Assembly (NCBI GenBank): GCA_012514635.1
Contig: JAAYZX010000006.1
Span: forward strand, 1 to 64,000
DNA length: 64,000 nucleotides
Source of the DNA: Actinomycetota bacterium
Lineage (GTDB): Bacteria > Actinomycetota > Thermoleophilia > RBG-16-64-13
Direction of reading: 5' to 3'
Every line of letters starts with the position of its first letter. Position 1 is the first letter of the stretch. The notes below the pieces were generated by a model. It saw only the letters and a program-made list of their open reading frames with translations. It made no database searches and was not told the origin of the DNA. This document shows positions 38,829-47,889 of this stretch, piece by piece. The position numbers and the translations under genes are program-made.

Positions 38829-41800
38829 TTACGTCGCCTCGGAAGGGGCCTGCCCCAGATACCGTCCATCTTGAGGACCGCCGGGCAAGACGCTGAGTAT
38901 ATCATTGACAACCAACTCAACCAGCTTCCGTGGCCCCCAATCTTCGCCGCGGTGAGTGTAAGTGAGCATCCCCGAAGTCGAGACATACGAATACAGACGA
39001 TCGCCGACCCGCACCTGTTCCCGTGACACACGAAGCAGTTCCTGGACTTCTTTCGATGGATGAAAACCACTCACCGTGATCTTGTTTCCCCTTACTGCCA
39101 ACCCGTCGACCGCCGCCTGTTGGAGCCCCAGCCGCACTTCCCCCAGAAATATAAGGTTGTCCACCGGCTCTGGTACCAATCCAAACCGATCCTGCAATTC
39201 GTCCCGCAGTTCGCCCAGCTCATGAAGGTTTTCCGCCCCTGCTACCCGCCGGTGCAGATCCACCTTGGCGGCCTCGTAGCCGATGAAATCGGAGGGAACG
39301 TAGGCGCTGATACCCATATCGATACGCGGGACCTTCTCCACCACATGCTCTTTACCCTGCAACATTTCCACAGTCTCACGCAGCATGGAGAGATACATCT
39401 CAAAACCCACCGCAGCGATATGGCCCGACTGCTCATCTCCCAACAGATTGCCGGCACCGCGGATTTCCAGGTCGCGCAGGGCGATCTTGAACCCTGAACC
39501 CAGCTCAGTGTAATCGGAGAGAGTGGACAGGCGGGCGACGGCCTCACCCGTCAGCTGCGCCTCGTCGGGGTGGAAGAGAAAAGCGTGGGCCACACGGCTG
39601 GAGCGCCCGATGCGTCCCCGGATCTGATAGAGCTGCGCCAAACCCAACAGATCCGCCCGCTCCACGATCAGCGTATTGACATTGGGCATGTCCAGACCGC
39701 TCTCGATGATGGTGGTGGTTACCAGGACATCAACGTTGCCCCGCAGAAACTCGAGCATGGCACCCTCCAGTACCTGCTCTTTCATCCGGCCGTGCGCCAC
39801 CCCGAAGCGGATGTGCGGCATCAGTTCGGCCAGTTGCGCGGCCGCCCGCTTAATGGTTTCCACGCGGTTGTGCAGATAGAACACCTGGCCGCCACGCTTC
39901 ACCTCATGATCTATGGCCCGCTTGACTATCTCGGAATCGTACATGCCCACGTAGGTTTGAATGGGATGGCGGTCGCGGGGCGGGGTCTCTATCACCGTGA
40001 TGTCGCGCACCCCTGCCAACGACATCTGCAGCGTCCGCGGAATGGGTGTGGCCGACAGCGTAAGCACGTCCACCTTCAGCTTGAGCCGCCTAAGCGTCTC
40101 TTTCTGCGCCACGCCGAAACGCTGTTCCTCGTCCACTATCACCAGACCCAAGTTCTTGGGCTTCACGTCCTGCGACAGCAGTCGATGCGTACCGATCACC
40201 ACATCCAGGCGCCCGGCCTCGAATTCCTTCAGCACCTTCTTCTGCTCAGCGGAACTCCGAAAGCGCGACAGCATGTCCACCTCAACCGGGAAGTCGGCAA
40301 AGCGCTCGCGAAACGTACCGTAGTGCTGCTGCGCCAGAATGGTGGTAGGAACCAGCATCATTACCTGCCGCCCGTCCATAACGGCCTTGAAAGCGGCGCG
40401 AAGCGCCACCTCCGTCTTGCCGTAACCCACATCGCCGCAGATCAGGCGATCCATGGGGTGAGCGGACTCCATGTCATCTTTGACGACGTCAATAGCCGTC
40501 AACTGATCGGGAGTTTCCTGATAGGGAAATGCACTTTCGAAACGGCGTTGCCAGTCACCATCCTCAGCGAAGACATAGCCTACCGCCGTCTGCCGAAGTG
40601 CATAGAGATGCAGCAACTCTCCCGCCAATTCGCGTACGGCTCGGCGGGCGCGGTTCTTCAGCTGATCCCAGGCCTTGCCCCCCAGCTTCGACAGTGTCGG
40701 AGCCGCACCCGTGGCTCCCACATAGCGGCTGACTTTGCCGATCTGGTCGTGGGGAATGTACAGCATGTCCTGATCGCGGAAGGCCAGATCCAGATAATCG
40801 CGGGTGATACCTGCCACCGTACGCGTGGAGATACCTTCGAACCGCCCGACTCCGTGATCTTCGTGGACGATATGGTCACCTCGGCGCAGATCGCGGAACG
40901 ACGACAACTCCGCACCCACTACCAGACGTCGCTCGGCGGTGGCCTTGCGGCGTTTGGGAAAAATCTGGTTGTCGGTAAGGAGGGCCAGCTTGAGATCCGG
41001 CAGCAGAAAGTGGCGCCGCAGGGCCACCGGCATGTACGTCAGCCCCGGTTTTTCCGATATCTCCAGGCCCTCGCCCAGCCTGCCCCCGGCCCGCACCAGG
41101 ATATATTCGGCCCGCTCAGCCTCCGCACGCAACTCAAAGGCTACAGCCACTCTAAAGCCATCGGCCACCAAGCGGCGTACGGCTTCCTCGGCTTCGGGCA
41201 AATTGGTGACGGGAAGATCGCCCGTCGTGCCGCGCAGAGTGAAGGGCGCCTCGCCTCCGCCCTGCAGCAATGTCCTGCTGTGATCGACCAACGCCTCCCG
41301 CACCCCGTCCCACGTCAGGTACAGGGCCCGTCGCGGATCGTCGGTGTCGTACACATCGTCCAGACCGGCCGTGAAGGCGGCCGCCGCCACACCGGACCGT
41401 TGTGGCTCCGCAATGATCAGATGCGTCCCCTGAGGAAGCAGTGACGGCAGCCCCCGCGGCTCTGCCTCCGCATCCTCTTGGGCCGCCCATATGTCCACCT
41501 CATTACGCGATCCCAAAGAGCGCTGAGTGTAGACGGAGAAACTGCGTATGCTCTCGATCTCGTCGCCCCAGAATTCTACACGAACCGGTGTGGCTTCCGT
41601 GCTGGGAAAGATATCGATAAGACCTCCGCGCACCGCAAAATCACCCGGATCCTCAACCTGATCCTCACGCTTATACCCCAGCTCAACCAGGGCATACAGC
41701 AGACTTTCAATGTCACGTGTCGATCCGGTCTCCAGACTGAAAGGGGTCCCGGCTCCAGGGCGCGCGGCCTCAAGCAAAGCGGGGGTCCCCGCAACCACTA

Positions 41801-42173
41801 CCGGTACACAACCCGCTTGAACACCGTTGCCGAAGACACGGCCCAGGGCTGCTAGAGTCCGCGCCCGCCTACCTACCACCCGCGGCGCCACCTCCGCCTG
41901 TGGTCCGTACCAAACATCGCGAGACGGCAGACGCAGAATCGATCTTTTGGGCAGATACAGAGACAATTCACGGGCCAGATCCTCGGCCCCCTGCTCCGAC
42001 GGCGTCACCACCAGCACCGATTTCCCCCGGTAGGCCGAATCGGCCAAGAGTCCGGCAATCAGAAATGGGTGAAGGAAACTGGGCGAGGAAAGCACTCCGC
42101 GACCCGCCCGTGACTGTTCCACAAGCTCCCGGAAAGCCTCCAGCTCATCCAGCAAATCAGTCAGCCAAGGCAT
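38829..42173 (-). CDS. mfd: Transcription-repair coupling factor
   Basis: 1114 residues, full length. UvrB-like N-terminus (about 1-340: LVVTPSEQGAEDLARELSLY, GDFAVRGGLIDIFPST), the RNA polymerase interaction domain (GDHIVHEDHGVGRFEGI, near 430), RecG-type helicase (Walker A CGDVGYGKTEVALRAAFKAV, DEEQ in LVIVDEEQRFGVAQKE, TATPIPRTLQMSLAG, IRGRIGRSSRVAHAF) and the TRCF C-terminal domain (DRFGLVPEPVDNL). It removes stalled RNA polymerase and recruits UvrA to lesions. Starts one base after pth ends. Confidence 0.97.
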   Translation of the reverse strand: MPWLTDLLDELEAFRELVEQSRAGRGVLSSPSFLHPFLIAGLLADSAYRGKSVLVVTPSEQGAEDLARELSLYLPKRSILRLPSRDVWYGPQAEVAPRVVGRRARTLAALGRVFGNGVQAGCVPVVVAGTPALLEAARPGAGTPFSLETGSTRDIESLLYALVELGYKREDQVEDPGDFAVRGGLIDIFPSTEATPVRVEFWGDEIESIRSFSVYTQRSLGSRNEVDIWAAQEDAEAEPRGLPSLLPQGTHLIIAEPQRSGVAAAAFTAGLDDVYDTDDPRRALYLTWDGVREALVDHSRTLLQGGGEAPFTLRGTTGDLPVTNLPEAEEAVRRLVADGFRVAVAFELRAEAERAEYILVRAGGRLGEGLEISEKPGLTYMPVALRRHFLLPDLKLALLTDNQIFPKRRKATAERRLVVGAELSSFRDLRRGDHIVHEDHGVGRFEGISTRTVAGITRDYLDLAFRDQDMLYIPHDQIGKVSRYVGATGAAPTLSKLGGKAWDQLKNRARRAVRELAGELLHLYALRQTAVGYVFAEDGDWQRRFESAFPYQETPDQLTAIDVVKDDMESAHPMDRLICGDVGYGKTEVALRAAFKAVMDGRQVMMLVPTTILAQQHYGTFRERFADFPVEVDMLSRFRSSAEQKKVLKEFEAGRLDVVIGTHRLLSQDVKPKNLGLVIVDEEQRFGVAQKETLRRLKLKVDVLTLSATPIPRTLQMSLAGVRDITVIETPPRDRHPIQTYVGMYDSEIVKRAIDHEVKRGGQVFYLHNRVETIKRAAAQLAELMPHIRFGVAHGRMKEQVLEGAMLEFLRGNVDVLVTTTIIESGLDMPNVNTLIVERADLLGLAQLYQIRGRIGRSSRVAHAFLFHPDEAQLTGEAVARLSTLSDYTELGSGFKIALRDLEIRGAGNLLGDEQSGHIAAVGFEMYLSMLRETVEMLQGKEHVVEKVPRIDMGISAYVPSDFIGYEAAKVDLHRRVAGAENLHELGELRDELQDRFGLVPEPVDNLIFLGEVRLGLQQAAVDGLAVRGNKITVSGFHPSKEVQELLRVSREQVRVGDRLYSYVSTSGMLTYTHRGEDWGPRKLVELVVNDILSVLPGGPQDGRYLGQAPSEAT

Positions 42174-42174
42174 G

Positions 42175-42780
42175 TCACGATGAAGGGTTGGAGGTTGCCG
42201 ATGAGGGCGACCCGTTGATTGACAGAGAGACGCCGTCGCCGGCGAGATCCATGATCCACTGCTCGGTCAGATCCGCCGCACCGTTCACCGCCGCCTCCAC
42301 CAGGTTCGACGGCTCGGTGAAGGGGCTGAGAACAAAATCTGCCAGATCCATAGCGGGATGAGGCGGTCGCCCTACTCCCACCCTCACCCTCCAGAACTCT
42401 CGCGAACCCAGGGCCTTCTCCAGACTGCGCAGCCCGTTATGCCCTCCAAGCCCTCCACCCTGCTTGAGCCGAATGGTACCGAAAGGAAGTTCCACCTCGT
42501 CATGGATGGCTATGATGTCGTCCACAGCGATCTTGTGGAATCGAGCGGCTTTGGCCACGGAGTTTCCCGACAGGTTCATATAAGTCTGCGGAAGAAGCAG
42601 CATTACAGGGACCCCCTCCAGCCTGCCTTCCGCCGTGAGACCGGAGAACCTGTTGCGCAATGGCCCCCAACCATGCCGACGGGTCAGCTCTTCAGCCACC
42701 ATGAACCCAACACTGTGCCTGTGAGTACGGTATCGAGCCCCGGGATTACCCAAGGCTGCAATTAGCCGGAGACGATTCAT
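42175..42780 (-). CDS. pth: Peptidyl-tRNA hydrolase
   Basis: 201 residues. ALGNPGARYRTHRHSVGFMV carries the catalytic His22-type motif, with LLPQTYMNLSGNSV, IHDEVELPFGTIRLKQGGGL and GHNGLRSLEKALGSREFWRV in order. It frees tRNA from dropped peptides. The C-terminal 20 residues (SINGSPSSATSNPSS) are an untypical Ser/Asn-rich tail. Coupled closely to mfd; 62 bases separate it from prs. Confidence 0.95.
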   Translation of the reverse strand: MNRLRLIAALGNPGARYRTHRHSVGFMVAEELTRRHGWGPLRNRFSGLTAEGRLEGVPVMLLLPQTYMNLSGNSVAKAARFHKIAVDDIIAIHDEVELPFGTIRLKQGGGLGGHNGLRSLEKALGSREFWRVRVGVGRPPHPAMDLADFVLSPFTEPSNLVEAAVNGAADLTEQWIMDLAGDGVSLSINGSPSSATSNPSS

Positions 42781-42842
42781 ATGTTCTCGTAAACCTGGCG
42801 TCTCGTTAGCGAAAGCGCCGTGCGCGACGGCCGTCTCATCGT

Positions 42843-43829
42843 CTAGAACAGTTGGTTTTCTCCCTGAAACAGGTCGCTCACCGACTCATGGAGATACACA
42901 TTTTTGATGGTGTCGGCCAAGATCTGGGCTGTGGAGAGAACCACGATCTTGGTGTGATCTTTGCCCGACCGCAGCGGGATGGTGTCTGTTACAACCAACT
43001 CCTTGATCGGGGATTCCGCCACACGTTCGTAGGCCGGGTCCGACAGAACAGGGTGTGTAGCCGCCGCGTAGACCTCCTTGGCCCCGTTCTCCATGAGCAC
43101 CTCCGCCCCGTTGCAGAGCGTGCCGGCAGTATCGATGATGTCGTCTACCATAATGGCAGTCTTACCTTCAACCTCACCTATCACACCCAATACCCGGGAG
43201 ACGTTGTGCGCCGGCCGTAGCTTGCTGAGGATGGCAAGAGATGCGCCCAGGCGATCGGCGCAACGCTTGGCCGTCTTCACCCCTCCGGCGTCCGGGGCCA
43301 CCATCACAATGTCCTCGGCGCCCTTGAAGCAAAAGTAGTCGGCCAACATGGGTACCGCAGTCATATGATCGCAGGGTACGTTGAAGAAACCCTGCAACTG
43401 GCCGGCATGCAAATCCATGGTGAGCACTCGGTCCACGCCGGCAGTGGCGAGCAGATCAGCCACAAGCTTGGCCGTTATGGGCTCGCGGGGCTGGCTCTTT
43501 TTGTCTTGACGCGAGTACCCATACCAGGGCACCACCGCGGTGATACGCCGTGCCGAGGCCAACCGAGCGGCCTGCGTCATAATCAGCAGCTCCATGAGGT
43601 TCTCGTTCACCGGACGACAGGTGGGCTGCACAATGAAGACATCGGAGCCTCGGATGCTGTCCTCATAATTGCAGTAGATCTCGCCGTCGGCGAAGGTCTG
43701 GATGTTCACCCCACCCAAGGGAAGGCCCAGGTGATCCGCAATCTTTGCACTGAGTTCGGGATTTCCCCGTCCGGAGAAAACCATCAAGGGTGATTCACTC
43801 GGTTGCGTGGTGATCATTCCAACCTGCAT
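42843..43829 (-). CDS. prs: Ribose-phosphate pyrophosphokinase
   Basis: 328 residues. Conserved parts: MVFSGRGNPELSAKIADHLG, NYEDSIRGSDVFIVQPTC, VPWYGYSRQDKKSQPREPIT, MDLHAGQLQGFFNVPCDHMT, and the PRPP loop IMVDDIIDTAGTLCNGAEVL. It makes PRPP from ribose 5-phosphate and ATP. GAGGAG precedes the ATG. It follows glmU, the usual gene order. Confidence 0.95.
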   Translation of the reverse strand: MQVGMITTQPSESPLMVFSGRGNPELSAKIADHLGLPLGGVNIQTFADGEIYCNYEDSIRGSDVFIVQPTCRPVNENLMELLIMTQAARLASARRITAVVPWYGYSRQDKKSQPREPITAKLVADLLATAGVDRVLTMDLHAGQLQGFFNVPCDHMTAVPMLADYFCFKGAEDIVMVAPDAGGVKTAKRCADRLGASLAILSKLRPAHNVSRVLGVIGEVEGKTAIMVDDIIDTAGTLCNGAEVLMENGAKEVYAAATHPVLSDPAYERVAESPIKELVVTDTIPLRSGKDHTKIVVLSTAQILADTIKNVYLHESVSDLFQGENQLF

Positions 43830-43920
43830 ACCAACTCCTCTTTTGGACCGACTCCGCCTTCTTTCCCGACGACGAAGCCCCGGTTGTTACGCATCCGTCC
43901 TTGGCTCAACGGTCAATGTC

Positions 43921-44982
43921 TCACAAACCGCCCGCCCAACCGCAGCGCTCGGCTCTACTAACGGTGAAGGGCGCAAGTTCCACGGCATCACCGGTGGTGG
44001 CTCCCTCCAGGTAGCAGTGCGGCACACGGCAATCCCGCCCCACGATGGTATCAATCAGCGTACTGCAGGGGCCCAACGTTGTGCCCCGACCTATAGTCGT
44101 CCGCCCCTGTAGGCTGCAGAACGGCTTCAATACCACATCCGGCTCTATTTGCACATCCACGTGAATCTGTGTGCATTCAGGCCGCTCTATGGTTACCCCG
44201 GCCAGCATCCACTTCTGACATATGCGACGGTTCATGATGGTCTCGGCCTCAGCCAGTTCCACCCGCGTATTGACGCCAAGCACGGCTTCCGGATTAGCCG
44301 CCTTCACCGCCGACACCAAGGCTCCCTCAGTCACCAAACTCTCCACGACATCGGTGAGGTAAATCTCGCCCTGAGAATTCGCAGTCCCCACCCGGGTCAA
44401 AACATCCAACGTTCGTCCTCCCGGCATTATGTACATGCCGGAATTGACCTCTTTCACTGCCAACTCGGCCGGCGCCGCATCTCGATGTTCCACTATTCTC
44501 AACACCTCTCCCGCGGCACCACGTATCACCCGACCATAGCCGCTGGGATCAGCTAATTCCATGGTCAGCACGGTGGCGTCGGCGCCGCTCTGACGATACC
44601 CCTCAGCGAGGGCCAGCAACACCCCCGAGGTGAGCAGAGGAGTATCGCCGGGCAACACCAGCACCGCTTCCTCCGGCAGCATCGCGGCAGCCGAGAGGAG
44701 GGCGTGTCCTGTGCCCAACGGTGAACGCTGAATGGCAACCGTACAGCCCTCCGGCAGATAAGGTTCCACCTGTTCATGACCATGGCCGAGCACGACCACG
44801 GTCTGAGGCGCGCCCATGGCTTCCGTAGCTCGGAGCACGTGTCGTAGAAGAGGAAGACCACAGACAGGGTGGAGCACCTTGGGAAGGCCGGGCTTCATCC
44901 TGGTTCCGAGACCGGCAGCCAGCACCACCACGGCCGCGACGGTCGGGCTTGCTGCAGTGTTGGTGAGGGAGGAGGATGTCAC
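43921..44982 (-). CDS. glmU: GlmU uridylyltransferase with most of the acetyltransferase domain missing
   Basis: 353 residues from the GTG at 44982; the upstream frame runs through the tRNA gene and cannot be coding. The N-terminal UDP-GlcNAc pyrophosphorylase is complete: VVVLAAGLGTRMKPGLPKVL, VLPGDTPLLTSGVLLALAEG, EVNSGMYIM, QGEIYLTDVVESLV, VLGVNTRVELAEAE. The left-handed beta-helix starts (PDVVLKPFCSLQGRTTIGRG, PHCYLEGATTGDAVELAPF) but after LAPFT the protein changes to VSRAERCGWAGGL and stops. Normal GlmU is ~450 residues; the missing ~100 include the catalytic His and CoA-binding residues. The next 90 bases before prs do not resume the domain in any frame. Acetylation of glucosamine-1-phosphate would need another enzyme. 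Confidence 0.85.
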   Translation of the reverse strand: MTSSSLTNTAASPTVAAVVVLAAGLGTRMKPGLPKVLHPVCGLPLLRHVLRATEAMGAPQTVVVLGHGHEQVEPYLPEGCTVAIQRSPLGTGHALLSAAAMLPEEAVLVLPGDTPLLTSGVLLALAEGYRQSGADATVLTMELADPSGYGRVIRGAAGEVLRIVEHRDAAPAELAVKEVNSGMYIMPGGRTLDVLTRVGTANSQGEIYLTDVVESLVTEGALVSAVKAANPEAVLGVNTRVELAEAETIMNRRICQKWMLAGVTIERPECTQIHVDVQIEPDVVLKPFCSLQGRTTIGRGTTLGPCSTLIDTIVGRDCRVPHCYLEGATTGDAVELAPFTVSRAERCGWAGGL

Positions 44983-45007
44983 ATGCGTCCGGAGTTGGTG
45001 GAGGAAG

Positions 45008-45079
45008 CTGGGGCGGAAGGATTCGAACCTCCGCATGACGGGACCAAAACCCGTTGCCTTACCGCTTGGCGACGCCCCA
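45008..45079 (-). tRNA. tRNA-Gln(TTG)
   Basis: Minus-strand cloverleaf: acceptor TGGGGCG / CGCCCCA with discriminator G, D-arm TCGCCAAGCGGTAAGGCA, anticodon stem ACGGG with loop TTTTGGT (anticodon TTG), T-arm GGAGGTTCGAATCCTTCC. A near-consensus promoter lies at 45118-45146. It ends 25 bases before the glmU start, so it is probably co-transcribed with glmU. Confidence 0.95.
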
Positions 45080-45089
45080 GCGTTGCGTC

Positions 45090-45110
45090 GCGCCGAATCG
45101 GGTTCGGCGC
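45090..45110 (-). other. Leader hairpin before tRNA-Gln
   Basis: GCGCCGAA / TTCGGCGC (45090-45097 with 45103-45110), loop TCGGG, between the promoter and the tRNA 5' end. Either terminates ispE transcripts or guides tRNA processing. Confidence 0.4.
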
Positions 45111-45117
45111 CCAAACG

Positions 45118-45146
45118 AGTATAGGCTGAGGGCTGGAGGCCGTCAA
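45118..45146 (-). promoter_or_regulatory. Promoter of tRNA-Gln/glmU
   Basis: On the minus strand TTGACG (45146-45141), a 17-base spacer, then TATACT (45123-45118). The -35 overlaps the last codons of ispE. Confidence 0.65.
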
Positions 45147-46135
45147 GGCAGCGCAACCGTTGGGTTGGCGGAAAGCGCTCTCGTCCTGGTAACAACCGCT
45201 CTGTGCCCGCGCGCAATGAGCTCTGCGGCAGCCTGCGCCGCCGCCGCGTGATTTGGAAAGATACCAAATATAGTGGGACCCGAGCCGCTCATCAAAGTCG
45301 CAAGAGCTCCCGCATCCTCCAAGTCCTTGCGTCGCCGGCCCATCGCGGGAACCATCCGAACCGCCGCCTGCTCCAGATCATTCGCCGCCAGTGCGGCCAC
45401 CCGCAGCAACAGGTCTTCCTCGCCCAGGTTGCCTTCAATCCACTCGGTTTGAACACGATGCCATGCAACACGGGCGCCTTCCGCCCGAGCGACAAACTCT
45501 GCGCCCGATTCAATCTCGACCATCTCGTCATACTCGGAATACACGGCTCCCGTACTCAGCAGCTCTTTGGGCAACACCAGCACCAACGACAGGGGGGGTA
45601 GAGGAAACGATTCCAACTGCTCGCCGCGTCCGCAGGCCATCTGCGACCCACACGTCAGGAAGAATGGAACGTCCGCTCCCAGCTTGAACCCCAATTCCGC
45701 GAGCCTGTGCAGTTCCAACACAGGACCTCCGGCGGTCTCCAATGCTGCGGCCCCTGCCCTCAACGCCGTCGCGGCATCCGAACTGCCCCCACCCAACCCC
45801 GCGGCTACAGGTATGCGCTTGTGGATCGCAACTGAACCCTCCAAACGCCAACCCGATTCCTCCTCCAGCAGGCCGAGCGCCCTATCCACCAAATTCTCTC
45901 CATCCGCTACACCCGCACAGGTCACGCTGACCCCGACTGCCCGCTCCCCTCTCCTGCCGATCTCCGCCCCCCGGCCTCTCCCCGTTGGTAGGACGACAAG
46001 TTCCACTTCGAGTTCGTCTCCCAGCTCCAGAGGGACCATGACCGACATGATGGGGTGATAGCCATCCGGCTGCAGAGGGCCCACCAACAAAGCCAGATTG
46101 ACCTTGGCCGGCGCTATGAGTCGCCGGATATTCAT
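45143..46135 (-). CDS. ispE: 4-diphosphocytidyl-2-C-methyl-D-erythritol kinase
   Basis: 330 residues from the ATG at 46135 (GAGGG site upstream); it overlaps the rsmA stop (ATGA). LIAPAKVNLALLVGPLQPDG and the GHMP-kinase loop PVAAGLGGGSSDAATALRAG are clear, as is MSGSGPTIFGIFPNHAAAA near the C-terminus. It phosphorylates CDP-ME in the MEP isoprenoid pathway, so this organism uses the MEP route. An Arg/Gly insert near residue 65 (PTGRGRGAEIGRRGERAVGV) is not usual. Confidence 0.9.
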   Translation of the reverse strand: MNIRRLIAPAKVNLALLVGPLQPDGYHPIMSVMVPLELGDELEVELVVLPTGRGRGAEIGRRGERAVGVSVTCAGVADGENLVDRALGLLEEESGWRLEGSVAIHKRIPVAAGLGGGSSDAATALRAGAAALETAGGPVLELHRLAELGFKLGADVPFFLTCGSQMACGRGEQLESFPLPPLSLVLVLPKELLSTGAVYSEYDEMVEIESGAEFVARAEGARVAWHRVQTEWIEGNLGEEDLLLRVAALAANDLEQAAVRMVPAMGRRRKDLEDAGALATLMSGSGPTIFGIFPNHAAAAQAAAELIARGHRAVVTRTRALSANPTVALP

Positions 46136-47085
46136 CTTGCCCTCTTTGGTGAGGGACGATATGCGGTGGAACGCGCAGCAGCAGACTGCCACCCCCTGTC
46201 CAGAAACGCGCGAGAGAGGGCCAGGTATTGCTGCGGCTCGAGCTGTTCGGCGCGGAGGCAGGGCGCCAGCCCTGCCTCCGCGCCCGCCGCCGCCACCGCC
46301 TCCTTGGGGAGGCCGGTGGCGGCGGCCACTGCGTTCACCCACGTCTTCCTACGACTACTGAAGGCCATATCAATCACCGACCGCACCAGCTGCGGCTCCC
46401 TCTCAACCAGCTCGTCCTCTACACGACGGTCCAGTGTCAGTAGAGTGGAATCTACTCGTGGTATGGGTCGGAAGATGGTTCTCGATAGAGGCCTCGTCTC
46501 TACAACCCGAGTGTGCAGACGCATCCACACTGAGATGGACCCATAGGTTTTGCCACCGGAACGTGCAACCAGCCGTTCCGCCACTTCACGTTGTGACATA
46601 ACGACGTAACGACGAACACTCGGAAGGTGACACACTGCTTCCGCCAGGAAGGGAGCAGCAATGGAGTACGGCAGATTACTGGCACACAGTGTGGGCGGCG
46701 GCTCCAGCGTTCCCATGTCGGCATTCAACACATCCTCCATGTGCAACGTCAGGTTGGCCGGCATGCCCTGCGGACCCTCCAGGGAGGCCCGCAATGGGTC
46801 CAGAAGTTTGTCGTCGATCTCGAAGGCGTGCACGTGGCCGGCCACCGCCACCAATGCTTTGGTGAGCACCCCCATACCAGCTCCCACTTCTATCACCACA
46901 TCATCCTTCTCGCACCCCAACCTTGCCAGAATGACCCGGATGACGTTATCGTCCACAAGGAAGTTCTGACCCAGACTGCGTCGCGGTACATGGCCGAATT
47001 CGGCCAGCCGCGCAACGGATATCTGTCTGGGATCCCGGCCTCCGGATCGACCGGACGACCCGGGATGCACGGCGCCGTCCATCAA
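46132..47085 (-). CDS. rsmA: 16S rRNA dimethyladenosine methyltransferase RsmA (KsgA)
   Basis: 317 residues. RRSLGQNFLVDDNVIRVILA, motif I VIEVGAGMGVLTKALVA, motif IV NLPYSIAAPFLAEAVC and SQREVAERLVARSGGKTYGS, then FRPIPRVDSTLLTLDRR. It dimethylates two adenines at the 3' end of 16S rRNA. The N-terminal 30 residues are Gly/Arg-rich and may not all be translated. Overlaps tatD (ATGA, 47082) and ispE. Confidence 0.92.
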   Translation of the reverse strand: MMDGAVHPGSSGRSGGRDPRQISVARLAEFGHVPRRSLGQNFLVDDNVIRVILARLGCEKDDVVIEVGAGMGVLTKALVAVAGHVHAFEIDDKLLDPLRASLEGPQGMPANLTLHMEDVLNADMGTLEPPPTLCASNLPYSIAAPFLAEAVCHLPSVRRYVVMSQREVAERLVARSGGKTYGSISVWMRLHTRVVETRPLSRTIFRPIPRVDSTLLTLDRRVEDELVEREPQLVRSVIDMAFSSRRKTWVNAVAAATGLPKEAVAAAGAEAGLAPCLRAEQLEPQQYLALSRAFLDRGWQSAAARSTAYRPSPKRAR

Positions 47086-47852
47086 ATCGCGTCAACCTGC
47101 AGGCGGGGAAACGCTGTGGCGGCGTTATCCAATACCAGCTCGGCCAACTTCACCACCGTAGTATGACGCAGCTCTGCCAGAAAGCGATAAGTGTGGACAA
47201 CATAGGCCGACGTATTAGGCCGCCCACGCAAAGGCACGGGAGTGAGATAGGGAGCATCGGTCTCCACCAGTATAAGTTCAGCAGGCACCTGACGTGCAGC
47301 TTCCTGCAACTCAACAGACTTCTTGTAGGTGACGTTACCGGCAAAGCTCATATACCAACCCAACTCCGCGAATTCTTCCACCCTATCCGGCATTGAGAAA
47401 CAGTGCAGTATGACATTGAGCCCCGCGGCGTGCTCCCGAAGTAGAGGAACACTGCGTGCATCGGCATCACGCGTGTGAATTACCAAGGGTAGATCCAGCT
47501 GACGGGCCAATTCGATCTGTGCCAAAAAGACCCGCTCTTGGTCGGCCCACGGGGAGCGATTGCGATAGAAATCTAAACCCGTCTCTCCCACGCCCACCAC
47601 TTTTGGATTGCGGGCCAAATCGCGCAGTCCTGCAATGTCCTGAGAAGTGGTTGCGGCTGCATTGTGCGGATGAATGCCTACGGTGGCAAACACGCCTGGA
47701 TACACCTCGGCCATGGACACGGCCGTACGCGAGCTCTTCAGATCCGTCCCGGACTGCACCATCAGACGCACATCGCAGGCCTCCGCTTCGGCCAGTTGCG
47801 CATCCACCAACTGCCTGCTGCGATCGAGATGGGTGTGGGTGTCGATCAGCAT
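47082..47852 (-). CDS. tatD: TatD-family hydrolase
   Basis: 256 residues. Metal ligands visible: MLIDTHTHLDRSR at the start, VGVGETGLDFYRNRSPW, LPLVIHTRDADARSV, VILHCFSMPD, and LVETDAPYLTPVPLRGRPNT. TatD enzymes are metal-dependent DNases or D-aminoacyl-tRNA deacylase-like hydrolases. Ordered metG-tatD-rsmA as in many Gram-positives. Confidence 0.9.
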   Translation of the reverse strand: MLIDTHTHLDRSRQLVDAQLAEAEACDVRLMVQSGTDLKSSRTAVSMAEVYPGVFATVGIHPHNAAATTSQDIAGLRDLARNPKVVGVGETGLDFYRNRSPWADQERVFLAQIELARQLDLPLVIHTRDADARSVPLLREHAAGLNVILHCFSMPDRVEEFAELGWYMSFAGNVTYKKSVELQEAARQVPAELILVETDAPYLTPVPLRGRPNTSAYVVHTYRFLAELRHTTVVKLAELVLDNAATAFPRLQVDAI

Positions 47853-47889
47853 AGCCGGTTACTTCCGCCCACCCCGTGGATCACGTCCA

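Noticed and set aside
39570-41444. 624-codon plus-strand frame
   Set aside because: Antisense shadow of mfd caused by high GC.
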